From assembly GCA_049890195.1 (NCBI GenBank), contig JBMHBY010000006.1, positions 124,001 through 188,000 of the forward strand: a DNA stretch of 64,000 nucleotides. Reading direction: 5' to 3'. This DNA is from JAYQKL01 sp049890195. Lineage in GTDB: Bacteria; Pseudomonadota; Alphaproteobacteria; RS24. The notes under the pieces were generated by a model. The model searched no databases. It was not told the origin of the DNA and worked only from the letters and a program-made list of their open reading frames with translations. Positions 27,502 to 36,190 of this stretch are shown in pieces. The translations under genes and the position numbers were made by a program. Numbering within the stretch: the first letter of the stretch is position 1; every line of letters begins with the position of its first letter.

Positions 27502-29454
27502 TCAGCGCGCCTGATACATTTTTTGACGGATGGACTTCAATCGCTGCCGCATGGCATTTATCTCGGCCTTGCCGGGTTTGGCGCTTGAAAAATAACCGCG
27601 ACACCATTGACGTGCAAACCCCCTGATATCCATGGCTGCGCCGCCCGTCTGCGCCGCCAGCCGATCAGCGAAAACCAGCCGCCCCTCGCTTTCAGCCCTT
27701 TGCAGGCCGGCACGGGCGGCAAGCTTCATGAAATCCTTGTCCAGCGACAGCATCGGGTCCTGAAGCAGATACCAACGCAGGAAGGCGAACGGGAACAGCA
27801 GGGCCAAAGAGCCGATGACCCAGAAGGTCAGATAAGAAACCAGCTTACCGGCGTCGAAACGCGACAAGAACGCCTCACGTGAATTGTTGTCATACAGCAC
27901 AATGTCATTATTGATTTGGATGAAAAAATTATCGGCCCAACGCAGCCAGGTCTGCAGTCGCTCCCGAAAATCCTCATCAACCTGAGCCGGTTGCACGGCA
28001 ATCGGTGTTGGAGACGTGCCGAAGGCTGAGGTTGCCTGGGCGTTTTGCGCAAATGGCACGGCAATGGTGGGGTCAAGCCGAACCCATGCCTGCCCGTCCG
28101 GTTTGGCCTCCACCCAAGCATGAGCGTCAGACTGACGGACGACAACATAATTTCCAAATTCATTCCATGTTCCGCCGGAATAACCGATCACAACATTAGC
28201 CGGAATACCGGCGGCCCGCAGAATGCTGGCTGTGGCAATGGCATAATGGCTGCAATAGCCGGTTTTTGTCTCGAAAAAAAACTGGTCAATCTTGTCGCCG
28301 GACAGTTGCGGAGCGGACAGGCTGTAGCGATAACCGGCACTGCCAAATTGCGCCATGACAAAGTCAATGAAGGCGGCATCGCTGGCATAAGCCGCCCTTT
28401 TCTCCAGCGCCCAGTCCCGCAGGCGCGGATTGCCGTCCACTTTCAATGATGTCGGCAGGCGCAAATCCATCCGTTCAACCAAAGCTGTGCCGAGGGTCCA
28501 GGTTTTCATCCCCAGATCCTTTTTGTCGCGGGACACCACCTCGCCGCCAAATGTCATTTTCAGGCTTGGGTCCAATGCGTCAGCCGCAGGCGCACCAAGC
28601 AGGGGCAGCCATGCCTTGTTGCCGCCGGCATGCCGCACGGCATAATTCCGATTGGCCCGTAATTTTGTGACAGGGACAAGCGGGTCTGCGGCCGAAACGC
28701 CGCGCGACCACTTTCCATCCTCATTTTCCGCCAACAGATAAACCCGCCAATACAGGGCTTCATTGGAGGGAAACACAGGCATAAAGGCGCGGAAAGCAAT
28801 ATCCTCACGTTGGATGACAGAGGAAAAACGACCAATATCCAGCGTATCCGTCACTCCGCTTTCAGCCTCATTCAATTGAAAGCCTGGCAGCTCCTGGGTC
28901 TCCAGACGCGGCAGGATGAGAAACAGCACCATGGTGACCAGAAATGCGCCGCCCAATGCCGCCAGAACCGGCAGCAATCGGATGCGCAGACCCGAAAGCG
29001 GCATACGATTATAGCGCAGGACAAAAACCCCGATGTAAAATGCCGTACTGACCAGCATCAGCACAAAAACCAGAAGATTGACCGACAGCACCATGACGCA
29101 CAGGGCCGGAAAAACCACGGTAAGCAGGTTAAACGGGTTCGGTCGCCCGTTCTTGTCAAGATGTTCCGGCACCCCGAGCAACAGCACCATTGCCATGAAA
29201 TATTCCTCGCTGAGCACCGGGATGAAGGCGCGCAGCACCCCCAGACTGGAGACCACACCGACAATGAGCAGCACCAGCCGCCATTTGGTGCGCGGCAGCA
29301 AAGCAAATCCCCACAAGAGTGCCCAATTCACGAATACGACAAAATGTGTCTGCATGGCCAGTGCCAACGCAATCGGGGCGCTGGCCACCCCAAGCAGCAT
29401 GGCACTTGTCTTGATTTCCGTGTAGTCCAGACGTTTAGGCGCAGGCAAGGACAT
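27502..29454 (-). CDS. TgpA-like membrane protein with periplasmic transglutaminase domain
   Basis: A 650-residue protein with about six N-terminal transmembrane segments (about 15-200), a periplasmic region with a transglutaminase-like domain (about 395-475) and a further transmembrane helix near residue 555 followed by a cytoplasmic tail. The catalytic triad is visible: Cys in TKTGYCSHYA, His in SDAHAWVEA and Asp in RLDPTIAV. TgpA of Pseudomonas is the family reference; its substrate is not known. The start MSLPAPKRLDY overlaps the DUF58 gene by 20 bases and was preferred to an earlier start that would extend the overlap. Confidence 0.9.
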   Translation of the reverse strand: MSLPAPKRLDYTEIKTSAMLLGVASAPIALALAMQTHFVVFVNWALLWGFALLPRTKWRLVLLIVGVVSSLGVLRAFIPVLSEEYFMAMVLLLGVPEHLDKNGRPNPFNLLTVVFPALCVMVLSVNLLVFVLMLVSTAFYIGVFVLRYNRMPLSGLRIRLLPVLAALGGAFLVTMVLFLILPRLETQELPGFQLNEAESGVTDTLDIGRFSSVIQREDIAFRAFMPVFPSNEALYWRVYLLAENEDGKWSRGVSAADPLVPVTKLRANRNYAVRHAGGNKAWLPLLGAPAADALDPSLKMTFGGEVVSRDKKDLGMKTWTLGTALVERMDLRLPTSLKVDGNPRLRDWALEKRAAYASDAAFIDFVMAQFGSAGYRYSLSAPQLSGDKIDQFFFETKTGYCSHYAIATASILRAAGIPANVVIGYSGGTWNEFGNYVVVRQSDAHAWVEAKPDGQAWVRLDPTIAVPFAQNAQATSAFGTSPTPIAVQPAQVDEDFRERLQTWLRWADNFFIQINNDIVLYDNNSREAFLSRFDAGKLVSYLTFWVIGSLALLFPFAFLRWYLLQDPMLSLDKDFMKLAARAGLQRAESEGRLVFADRLAAQTGGAAMDIRGFARQWCRGYFSSAKPGKAEINAMRQRLKSIRQKMYQAR

Positions 29455-30382
29455 GAAACGCCTCGTCAAATTGCTGTCGGGTTGAGATGAAATGGATGTC
29501 CTCGTCAAGCGCCATGACGACATTGACACCGGCACGTTCGCAGACCTTCAAGCCGCCGCACAAATAGGACAGGGCCTCCTCCCGCGCCATCCCGTTTGCG
29601 GCCTCCAGATAGACATCGCCCTCACTTGACGACTCGAAATCCCGCACCAGAGCCTCTCGGGTTGCGGCAAACCTTTTCCAATCAATCCGGGAGGGCAAAT
29701 CCCCATCCTGAAACGGCCTTGGATCTTGATAGTCCTCAATTTCATCTCGGGTGCCTTGAGGCTGATCCATCTGCGCCAGACGCATGCGGTCAAGTCGGGG
29801 GTACGAGGTCAATGGGTGTTCGGTCGGCACAGGAGCAATCAGCATCTCGACCGGCGGTGCCAGCCAACTCCAGCAACGTACTATGCCGAACGGAAAACGC
29901 GTCTGCAGTTTCAAAGGCGGGACGGCATGGCGGCCACGCTCAGCAAGCAGAACCGGCAGACGGTAAAAGGCCTGACTGGAGGACAGGTCCAATTCGATGC
30001 CTTTCGGGGTGCCCAGCACGCCGAACAGCCGGATGTTGTAAGCCGCGCTTTCCTTTTTCAGGCGACAGGTCACATAGGCCGTCTGCTGGGCGAAATTGCG
30101 TGCCTCCGGCCGCAGGCTGATGCTTGTCCCTTGCAAATTGCGCACAGCTGAAATCAACGACAACATGAACAGCAGAAACAAGAAAATGACGCCAATCAGG
30201 ATAAAGTTGTTCTGCACCTTGTAACCGAGGCCGAAACTGGCAAAAACCAGAAAGGCGACATACAGCCCATACCGGTTCGGCATGATGAACAGGTCGCTTT
30301 GGCGCAAAGTCTTGTTGCCGCCCTGCCACCCTTTCCTGTGCATAAGCCGGTGGGACAGCTGCTCTGCAACCCTGCTGAACAT
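29435..30382 (-). CDS. DUF58 domain-containing membrane protein
   Basis: A 315-residue protein with two hydrophobic helices at about 35-80 and a soluble vWA-like DUF58 region. The family signature is present as QGTRDEIEDYQDPRPFQDGD and RIDWKRFAATREALVRDFE. DUF58 proteins are regularly encoded with MoxR AAA ATPases and transglutaminases, as here, and are thought to be client or adaptor proteins in envelope processes. The start overlaps the moxR stop by one base. Confidence 0.92.
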   Translation of the reverse strand: MFSRVAEQLSHRLMHRKGWQGGNKTLRQSDLFIMPNRYGLYVAFLVFASFGLGYKVQNNFILIGVIFLFLLFMLSLISAVRNLQGTSISLRPEARNFAQQTAYVTCRLKKESAAYNIRLFGVLGTPKGIELDLSSSQAFYRLPVLLAERGRHAVPPLKLQTRFPFGIVRCWSWLAPPVEMLIAPVPTEHPLTSYPRLDRMRLAQMDQPQGTRDEIEDYQDPRPFQDGDLPSRIDWKRFAATREALVRDFESSSEGDVYLEAANGMAREEALSYLCGGLKVCERAGVNVVMALDEDIHFISTRQQFDEAFHVLACA

Positions 30383-31284
30383 TACGGCACCGTGATTTCT
30401 TGTGTCAGCTCCGCCAGCCGCATCTCATTTTCCGCCGAACGGACCGGCATCCTGTGCCGCAGGGCCGGAACAAGAACCGCCTGAATGTCCTCCGGCACAA
30501 TGTAATCCCGGTCATCAATGACAGCCATGGCTTGCGCCAACCCCTTGACCTGCATCAGAGCGCGGACGGACAGGGAGGGGATCAGCCCCTGACGGATATG
30601 TGTCGCCACTTTCTGCAGATAGTCAATCATCCGGTCTGCGGTTTCCACCTCGGTCGCTTTGCTCTGGAGGGTTTTGAAGTCTCCGGGCTGCAGGACCGGC
30701 TCCGCACTCAAGTCAACCGGATCACCGGCGTGCAGATCCTGAAGCAGCTGGGCTTCCGTTTCCGGCGACGGCAGCCCCAAAGAGAAGGACAGTGCAAAAC
30801 GGTCGAGCTGCGACTCTGGCAATGGGGAAACGCCGATTTGTTCCCCGGGATTTTGGGTTGCAATCATCAAAAACGGATCCGGCAAAGCATAGGCCGCACC
30901 GTCTATACTGGCCTGGCGCTCCGCCATGGCCTCCAGCAAGGCACTTTGACTTTTACTTGGCGCCCGGTTCAGTTCATCAACCAGAAACAACTGCGTGAAC
31001 AAGGGGCCTTCCCGAAAGGTAAAGGAACCCGTATTGGGGTCAAATATGTTCACCCCCAAAATATCTGACGGCATGGTGTCATTGGTGCATTGCAGGCGTT
31101 TCCAATCGAGACTGAGATGATGCCCCAGCGCCCGCGCCATACTGGTTTTGCCGGTTCCCGGTGTGTCTTCGATCAGCACATGCCCGGATGACAGAAAGGC
31201 CGCCACCGCCAATGTCACCTGAACATCCTTATCCCTGACAATTTCGGAAACGGCTTTGATGACGTCTGCTGATACGGAATTCAT
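30382..31284 (-). CDS. MoxR family AAA+ ATPase
   Basis: A 300-residue AAA+ protein with Walker A in EDTPGTGKTSMARAL, Walker B in LFLVDELNRAP, sensor 1 in PFLMIATQNPGE and the C-terminal lid with sensor 2 arginine in GLIPSLSVRALMQ. MoxR ATPases act as chaperone-like remodelers of partner vWA proteins; the DUF58 gene directly downstream is the likely partner. The ATG at 31284 is preceded by GGTGAG; a GTG four codons earlier is possible. Confidence 0.94.
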   Translation of the reverse strand: MNSVSADVIKAVSEIVRDKDVQVTLAVAAFLSSGHVLIEDTPGTGKTSMARALGHHLSLDWKRLQCTNDTMPSDILGVNIFDPNTGSFTFREGPLFTQLFLVDELNRAPSKSQSALLEAMAERQASIDGAAYALPDPFLMIATQNPGEQIGVSPLPESQLDRFALSFSLGLPSPETEAQLLQDLHAGDPVDLSAEPVLQPGDFKTLQSKATEVETADRMIDYLQKVATHIRQGLIPSLSVRALMQVKGLAQAMAVIDDRDYIVPEDIQAVLVPALRHRMPVRSAENEMRLAELTQEITVP

Positions 31285-31402
31285 GTTACTCACCACTTAT
31301 ACGGACCTTAAAGAGAGCCAAGTATCGTTAAAAATACCCTGCCTTACAAGTTCAACATGGTGTAATATAGGTATCTGTTGCAAAAAGTCATCCGAGTCAA
31401 TT

Positions 31403-31639
31403 ATGGACCCTTCAGAGTTTACGCCACCCCTGCCCTCCGTGCCGATTGTCCATTGCCGGCACTGCCGCTATTGGGACGCCAATCTGATTGAGCAGCCGAC
31501 CAAAACGCCAGAAGGATTGTGCCGGCGTCATGCGCCGCAGCCGGCCATGATTGATGAAGGCATTGACAACGGCACAAGCTGGCCGCGCACATTTGAGGAT
31601 GACTGGTGCGGTGAAGGCTCGCCGCCGGAACTGCCCTGA
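31403..31639 (+). CDS. Small cysteine-rich protein, function unknown
   Basis: A 78-residue protein not recognised. It has CRHCRYWD near the N terminus, a third cysteine in GLCRRHA and a fourth in DDWCGEG, a pattern that could bind zinc. The start ATG at 31403 is chosen for a compact product; the frame is open upstream through the moxR promoter region. It is divergent from moxR and ends two bases before the convergent PilC gene. Confidence 0.6.
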   Translation: MDPSEFTPPLPSVPIVHCRHCRYWDANLIEQPTKTPEGLCRRHAPQPAMIDEGIDNGTSWPRTFEDDWCGEGSPPELP

Positions 31640-31641
31640 TT

Positions 31642-32874
31642 TTAACCGCCTGCGAGATCACCTGCGGAGAAGATCGGCAAATAAAGGGCAACAACCATTG
31701 CCCCGACCATGCCGCCGACAAAGACAATCATGATTGGCTCAATGACGGTCGACAAGCCCTCCACGACCGCATCAAACTCCTCCTCATAATATTGGGCGAT
31801 GGAGTTCAGCATCTCCTCCATGTTACCGGTCCGCTCACCGACAGCGATCAACTGTGAAAAGGCGATCGGAAACACCTTTTCCTGACCGAACAGGACCGAG
31901 AGTTCAATACCTGACATCACATCCTTTTTGACGCGGTCAAAGGCCTGCAAAAACAAAACATTTGTGGTGACGGATTTGGACACCTCCAGCGTATCGAGCA
32001 CACTGACCCCCGCGGCGAACAAATTGGCCATCAGAAGCGATGACCGCGCCACAACGGATTTGACGCCGATGTCCCCGAACAGCGGCATTTTGAGCAACAT
32101 CCAGCACCAGGCCTTGAAATAAGGCGGCACATATTTGCTCATCAATCTATGGAATGTAATGATGCCGAAGATGACCGAGAAGACACCGATGACGTTTGAC
32201 GGCGTGCCGATCCATTCGCTGGCGTCAACAATCGCCTGTGTCGGGCCGGGCAGTTCCATGCCCATGCCCTCATACATTTCCTGAAAGGTCGGCACCACAT
32301 TGGTCAGCATGAACACGGAAATGGCGACGGTCACGGTGAACAGTGTAATCGGATAAAACATGGCCGATTTAATGCCGGCCTTGATTTTGGCCTGCTTTTC
32401 AAGGATTTCAACCAGCTTGTCGATGAATTTGTCCAGCTGGCCAGAAACCTCGCCGGCCTCGACCATATTCAGGTAAACATTGTCGAAATGGCGGTCCTGC
32501 TGCCGGAACACATAGGACAAGGGCTTACCTTCGTTGAGATGCGTGATCATTTCGTTGATGACGCGTTTCATGTTCGGGTTTTTGGTCTGGTCACCGACCA
32601 TGATGAAACTGTCGAGAATCGGCAGGCCGGCCCGGATCATGGTGGACAGCTTTTTGGTGAACATCAGCAGTTCCGGCGCCGGGATGGAGCCGAACGGCCC
32701 CCAGGTGATCTCAATGTCCAGCGCACTTTTCTGCTTGGGCTTCTGCTCCTTGATTTTCGAAACCTTGATGCGTTGTTTGCGCAGTTCTGAACGGGCGCGT
32801 GAAATGGAGGGCGCGTCCAAAGACCCTTTTATTTTTTTACCCTTGACGGTGCCGACATAAGTGAAAACTGCCAT
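31642..32874 (-). CDS. pilC: Type IV pilus inner-membrane platform protein (PilC/GspF)
   Basis: A 410-residue protein with two tandem GspF domains and three transmembrane helices. Family features include KLSTMIRAGLPILDSF, GEVSGQLD, a second-repeat FAAGVSVLDTLEVS, GERTGNMEEML and the final IEPIMIVFVGGMVGAMV. PilC is the platform on which PilB and PilT act. It is the last gene of the assembly operon, 16 bases after the PilB gene. Confidence 0.95.
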   Translation of the reverse strand: MAVFTYVGTVKGKKIKGSLDAPSISRARSELRKQRIKVSKIKEQKPKQKSALDIEITWGPFGSIPAPELLMFTKKLSTMIRAGLPILDSFIMVGDQTKNPNMKRVINEMITHLNEGKPLSYVFRQQDRHFDNVYLNMVEAGEVSGQLDKFIDKLVEILEKQAKIKAGIKSAMFYPITLFTVTVAISVFMLTNVVPTFQEMYEGMGMELPGPTQAIVDASEWIGTPSNVIGVFSVIFGIITFHRLMSKYVPPYFKAWCWMLLKMPLFGDIGVKSVVARSSLLMANLFAAGVSVLDTLEVSKSVTTNVLFLQAFDRVKKDVMSGIELSVLFGQEKVFPIAFSQLIAVGERTGNMEEMLNSIAQYYEEEFDAVVEGLSTVIEPIMIVFVGGMVGAMVVALYLPIFSAGDLAGG

Positions 32875-32890
32875 TCAACACTCCCCTGCC

Positions 32891-34606
32891 CTAATGCGCC
32901 GCCAGCACCCGCGTATATTCCTCTACGCAGATGACACCGTCTTGAATATAGGTCCGCGCGACCTCCTGCATGGTCAAAAAGCCGTCCGACCGCGCCGCCT
33001 CTAGTATTTCAGGCGCCTGAGCATTACGCAAAATCGCCTCTTCGACATCCGGCGTGACACGCAGAACCTCATATATGCCCTGGCGCCCCTTATAGCCTGA
33101 CCCGTCGCATTGGGCGCATCCACCCCCCTTTTTGGCCTGAATGTTCGGGATTTCCTCTTCACTGAAGCCAATGAATTTCAATGCTTCGTAGGTCCCTGAT
33201 GGATCCGGGACAAGACAGTTCTGGCAGTTTTTGCGCGCCAGACGCTGGGCGACCACCAACGACAAGGCCGCTGAAATCATGAAGTTCGGCACCCCCATAT
33301 TGGTCAGGCGGGTGATGGTGGCTATTGAGTCATTTGTATGCAGGGTCGACAGCAGCAGGTGGCCCGTCAATGCAGCTTTCACGGCAATCTCAACGGTTTC
33401 CTGGTCACGGATCTCACCCACCAGTATCACCTCAGGGTCCTGCCTCAAAAAGGCCCTGAGAATGGAGTTGAAGGTCAGGCCGATTTTCTCGTTCGCCTGT
33501 ACCTGGCCCAGCCCCTCAAGGTAATATTCCACGGGGTCTTCCGCCGTCATGATATTTTTCGCCGGGTCGTTGATATACTGCAGCGCACCATAGAGCGTTG
33601 TGGTCTTGCCCGAGCCGGTCGGCCCCGTCACCAGCACCATGCCTTGTGGCGATGTGATCGCTTCAATCAGTTTTTGCAGGTCACTGTCGGTGAAGCCGAT
33701 TTTCTCAATGCTGAGGGACGGGTCACCCTTGAGCAACCGGATGACAATCCGCTCCCCGTTTTTGCCGGGCAGGACATTGAACCGTGTATCGACATCCTCG
33801 CCGTCCTTGGTTCGGAAGGTGATGGCGCCGTCCTGCGGCAGCCGCTTTTCAGAAATGTCGCAATCCGCAAGAATCTTAAAGCGGGTGATGACCGCGAGAT
33901 AATTCTCGAAAAGATAGTCGGAATACTGCTCCTGAATGACCAGAACACCGTTGATGCGGAACCGGACACGGGCGCTTTCCCGATAGGGTTCGATATGAAT
34001 GTCACTGACATCCAAATCTATCGACAGTTGCAAAATGTCGTCACAAAACGGGGCCACAAGAGACGGGTCCGTTGTGTCGTAGCGCGGCGTCCGTTTGCGC
34101 CGCGCCGGCGGTGCCGCTTTGGGTTTGGGCGGCGCCTCCTTTTCCGAAACCGCAGCCAGATACTCCTTGACCTTGCCGTCTTCCATACATTTTTCAAAAT
34201 CAGTCAGCTTGATGATGAAAAACTCTATATTGAAATTCGTCAAAGCCTTGATCTGACCGGCCAGCGTCGCCTTGGTCGGGTCCATAATGCCGACCCGCAG
34301 AAAACGTCCCTCCTTGACCAGAGGCAGAATCTGCTCATTTTCTATGAATTTGAGCGGCAGGGCTTTGAAGGCCTCTTCCTGAATGTTCTCAGGTGTCACC
34401 GATTTACGGCGCAAAGCGTAGGCGCGGGACAAAACAGTCAGCAGCAGGTCCTCATCAAGACCATCGCGCACAAGTTTTTCAAGCGCCGCACCGCTTTTGT
34501 TGCCGACCTCAGTCAAAACGGTCGACAGCTTGTCCTTTTCAACCTGCCCGCCGGCCTGAAGGATACGCAACACCCGGTCCGCTACATCTTTGCTGTAAAA
34601 ACTCAT
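32891..34606 (-). CDS. pilB: Type IV pilus extension ATPase (PilB/GspE)
   Basis: A 571-residue secretion ATPase. The N-terminal GspE_N domain (about 15-160) is joined by a Pro/Ala/Lys linker to the ATPase core with Walker A GPTGSGKTTTLYG, Asp box MTAEDPVEY, Walker B VILVGEIRDQET and His box LSTLHTNDS. A tetracysteine zinc site (NCQNC and GCAQCDGSGYKGRQG) marks PilB/GspE extension motors and separates it from PilT. It lies between the PilP-like and PilC genes. Confidence 0.96.
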   Translation of the reverse strand: MSFYSKDVADRVLRILQAGGQVEKDKLSTVLTEVGNKSGAALEKLVRDGLDEDLLLTVLSRAYALRRKSVTPENIQEEAFKALPLKFIENEQILPLVKEGRFLRVGIMDPTKATLAGQIKALTNFNIEFFIIKLTDFEKCMEDGKVKEYLAAVSEKEAPPKPKAAPPARRKRTPRYDTTDPSLVAPFCDDILQLSIDLDVSDIHIEPYRESARVRFRINGVLVIQEQYSDYLFENYLAVITRFKILADCDISEKRLPQDGAITFRTKDGEDVDTRFNVLPGKNGERIVIRLLKGDPSLSIEKIGFTDSDLQKLIEAITSPQGMVLVTGPTGSGKTTTLYGALQYINDPAKNIMTAEDPVEYYLEGLGQVQANEKIGLTFNSILRAFLRQDPEVILVGEIRDQETVEIAVKAALTGHLLLSTLHTNDSIATITRLTNMGVPNFMISAALSLVVAQRLARKNCQNCLVPDPSGTYEALKFIGFSEEEIPNIQAKKGGGCAQCDGSGYKGRQGIYEVLRVTPDVEEAILRNAQAPEILEAARSDGFLTMQEVARTYIQDGVICVEEYTRVLAAH

Positions 34607-34633
34607 CCCAACTGACTTATCTCAAATTGTGCC

Positions 34634-36190
34634 TCAGGGCAATTGATCCGTGGACCCCTTCCGCCTCTCCCGCTCGCCTTCGGCAAGCCGTTTGGCGATA
34701 TTGGGGGTCTCCAGTTCAGGCGCATCCACACTGGCGGCGGCTGCAGCTGCCGCGGCGGCGGCGGCATTGAGTTGGGCCTGGCGCTCCGCCTCCTTGCGTG
34801 CCTGCAGCACCTCCTGATCCACTTCAGGCAGATAATTCAGGTTCAGGGCGAGGACATTCGACATTTTGTCGGTGACCAATATCTGCTCCTTGGTGATTTT
34901 GACGACAACCCCTTCGTCCACGCCGAGTGTCTGGCCCTCTTTCAGATGATACTGGATATCCTTGGTCTTGTTGATTTCAATCAACTCCGAGGAAATTTCC
35001 TCATCATAAAAAATGGTCGGCGAGACACGGACAATGGCCTGGCTTTCAAAAGTGTTCAGGCGCTCTTGACCCGGTACCCGCATGACGGTTTCGCAAGCCA
35101 GTTTCTTGACCTTGAACAACTCACAATAGCCTTCGGCCTGTGGGCGCGATGACATCGGGCCAATGTCAAGATTATACATTTTGCTTCCATTTTCAGCAAT
35201 TTCCAGCCTCAAAACGAGATCCGAGTCCACAAGTTCCCTGAAGTCTGCATAAAATTCGCGTGTGCCGCGCATGGCTTTGGTCAGGTCGGGATAGCGTGCC
35301 AAGCGTGCATAAGGCTTGCGCGCCATCAGCTCGGCATTGCGGTCAAGTTGCGTGGGCGCCGGAATGGCCTGGCGCGCCTGTGCCTCGGATATGGTCTTGT
35401 CGCGGATGTAAAGCCTTTGGCCGATGATCAGGAAATCCTTTTTGGCGAGCTTGTTGCGCTGTTTGATCAACCGCGCAGGGACGTCATAAAGCATGGCCAA
35501 CCCGTTGAGGCTTTCGCCTTTGCGCACGGTGTGAATCAGCGGACCATTATCGCGGGGGGAGATATAAAGGGTCGGCTTGCCGGCCAGCTGGTCGGGATTA
35601 CGGACACGATTCATGTCCAGCAGGTCCTGCGGGTGCATTTTGAAAGCCTTGGCGACCGTCAGATAGCTGTCTCCCCTGGCCAACCGATAAACCCAGCGCC
35701 GGTCCGAACCAGACCAGTAAATCGCATTTTTGCCGCGCCGCAACTCATCCTCATTAACATGGATGACCGGCACCACCGGCGCTTCCGAAACCAGGATCCC
35801 GTCCAGACGGTAACGCGGCACCGAAAACGCGCTGGTAAAAGACGGATCGCTGATGATCTCGCGCTCCTCGACCACAACCATCTCAATCTGATTGCCGTCC
35901 CCATCGACGACAACCTCTGTTTGCATTGTCTGTCCGGGCATTTCATCTTTCAGGGCTACACCCTCTTTTTTGATGCGCTCCATCTCCAGACGGGCCTGCT
36001 CCAATTCCTTCTCAACAGCTTCAAGCGCTTTTTTGCGCGCTGTTTCAGCTGCGTCAAGGCGCTGCAAACCCCGCACAAAAGGATCTGTATATTCAGTCAC
36101 ATCATCCGTCTGTGCGGCAACCGGCAATGAGGCCGCCAGCAAGACGCCCGCCACAAAAACTGTCTTGATATGGCTTGCCCCAAACATCAT
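34634..36190 (-). CDS. LysM-SPOR-PilP-like periplasmic pilus assembly protein
   Basis: A 518-residue exported protein (signal peptide ending PVAA). The order of modules is an N-terminal charged helix (about 45-80), two LysM-like repeats (about 168-211 and 219-263, the second starting IHTVRKGESLNGLAM), a SPOR-like segment (about 328-371) and a PilP/GspC-like segment (about 407-455) with LKEGQTLGVDEGVVVKIT. A poly-Ala tract of about 12 residues follows. Its place after the PilO gene is where pilP normally lies. It probably links the inner-membrane complex to peptidoglycan and the secretin. Domain calls are by eye; SPOR and PilP are the least certain. Confidence 0.72.
   Translation of the reverse strand: MMFGASHIKTVFVAGVLLAASLPVAAQTDDVTEYTDPFVRGLQRLDAAETARKKALEAVEKELEQARLEMERIKKEGVALKDEMPGQTMQTEVVVDGDGNQIEMVVVEEREIISDPSFTSAFSVPRYRLDGILVSEAPVVPVIHVNEDELRRGKNAIYWSGSDRRWVYRLARGDSYLTVAKAFKMHPQDLLDMNRVRNPDQLAGKPTLYISPRDNGPLIHTVRKGESLNGLAMLYDVPARLIKQRNKLAKKDFLIIGQRLYIRDKTISEAQARQAIPAPTQLDRNAELMARKPYARLARYPDLTKAMRGTREFYADFRELVDSDLVLRLEIAENGSKMYNLDIGPMSSRPQAEGYCELFKVKKLACETVMRVPGQERLNTFESQAIVRVSPTIFYDEEISSELIEINKTKDIQYHLKEGQTLGVDEGVVVKITKEQILVTDKMSNVLALNLNYLPEVDQEVLQARKEAERQAQLNAAAAAAAAAAASVDAPELETPNIAKRLAEGERERRKGSTDQLP

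Noticed and set aside
33338..34615. 425-codon frame antisense to pilB
   Set aside because: It mirrors pilB codon by codon on the other strand and has no domain signature; the pilB product is unmistakable.
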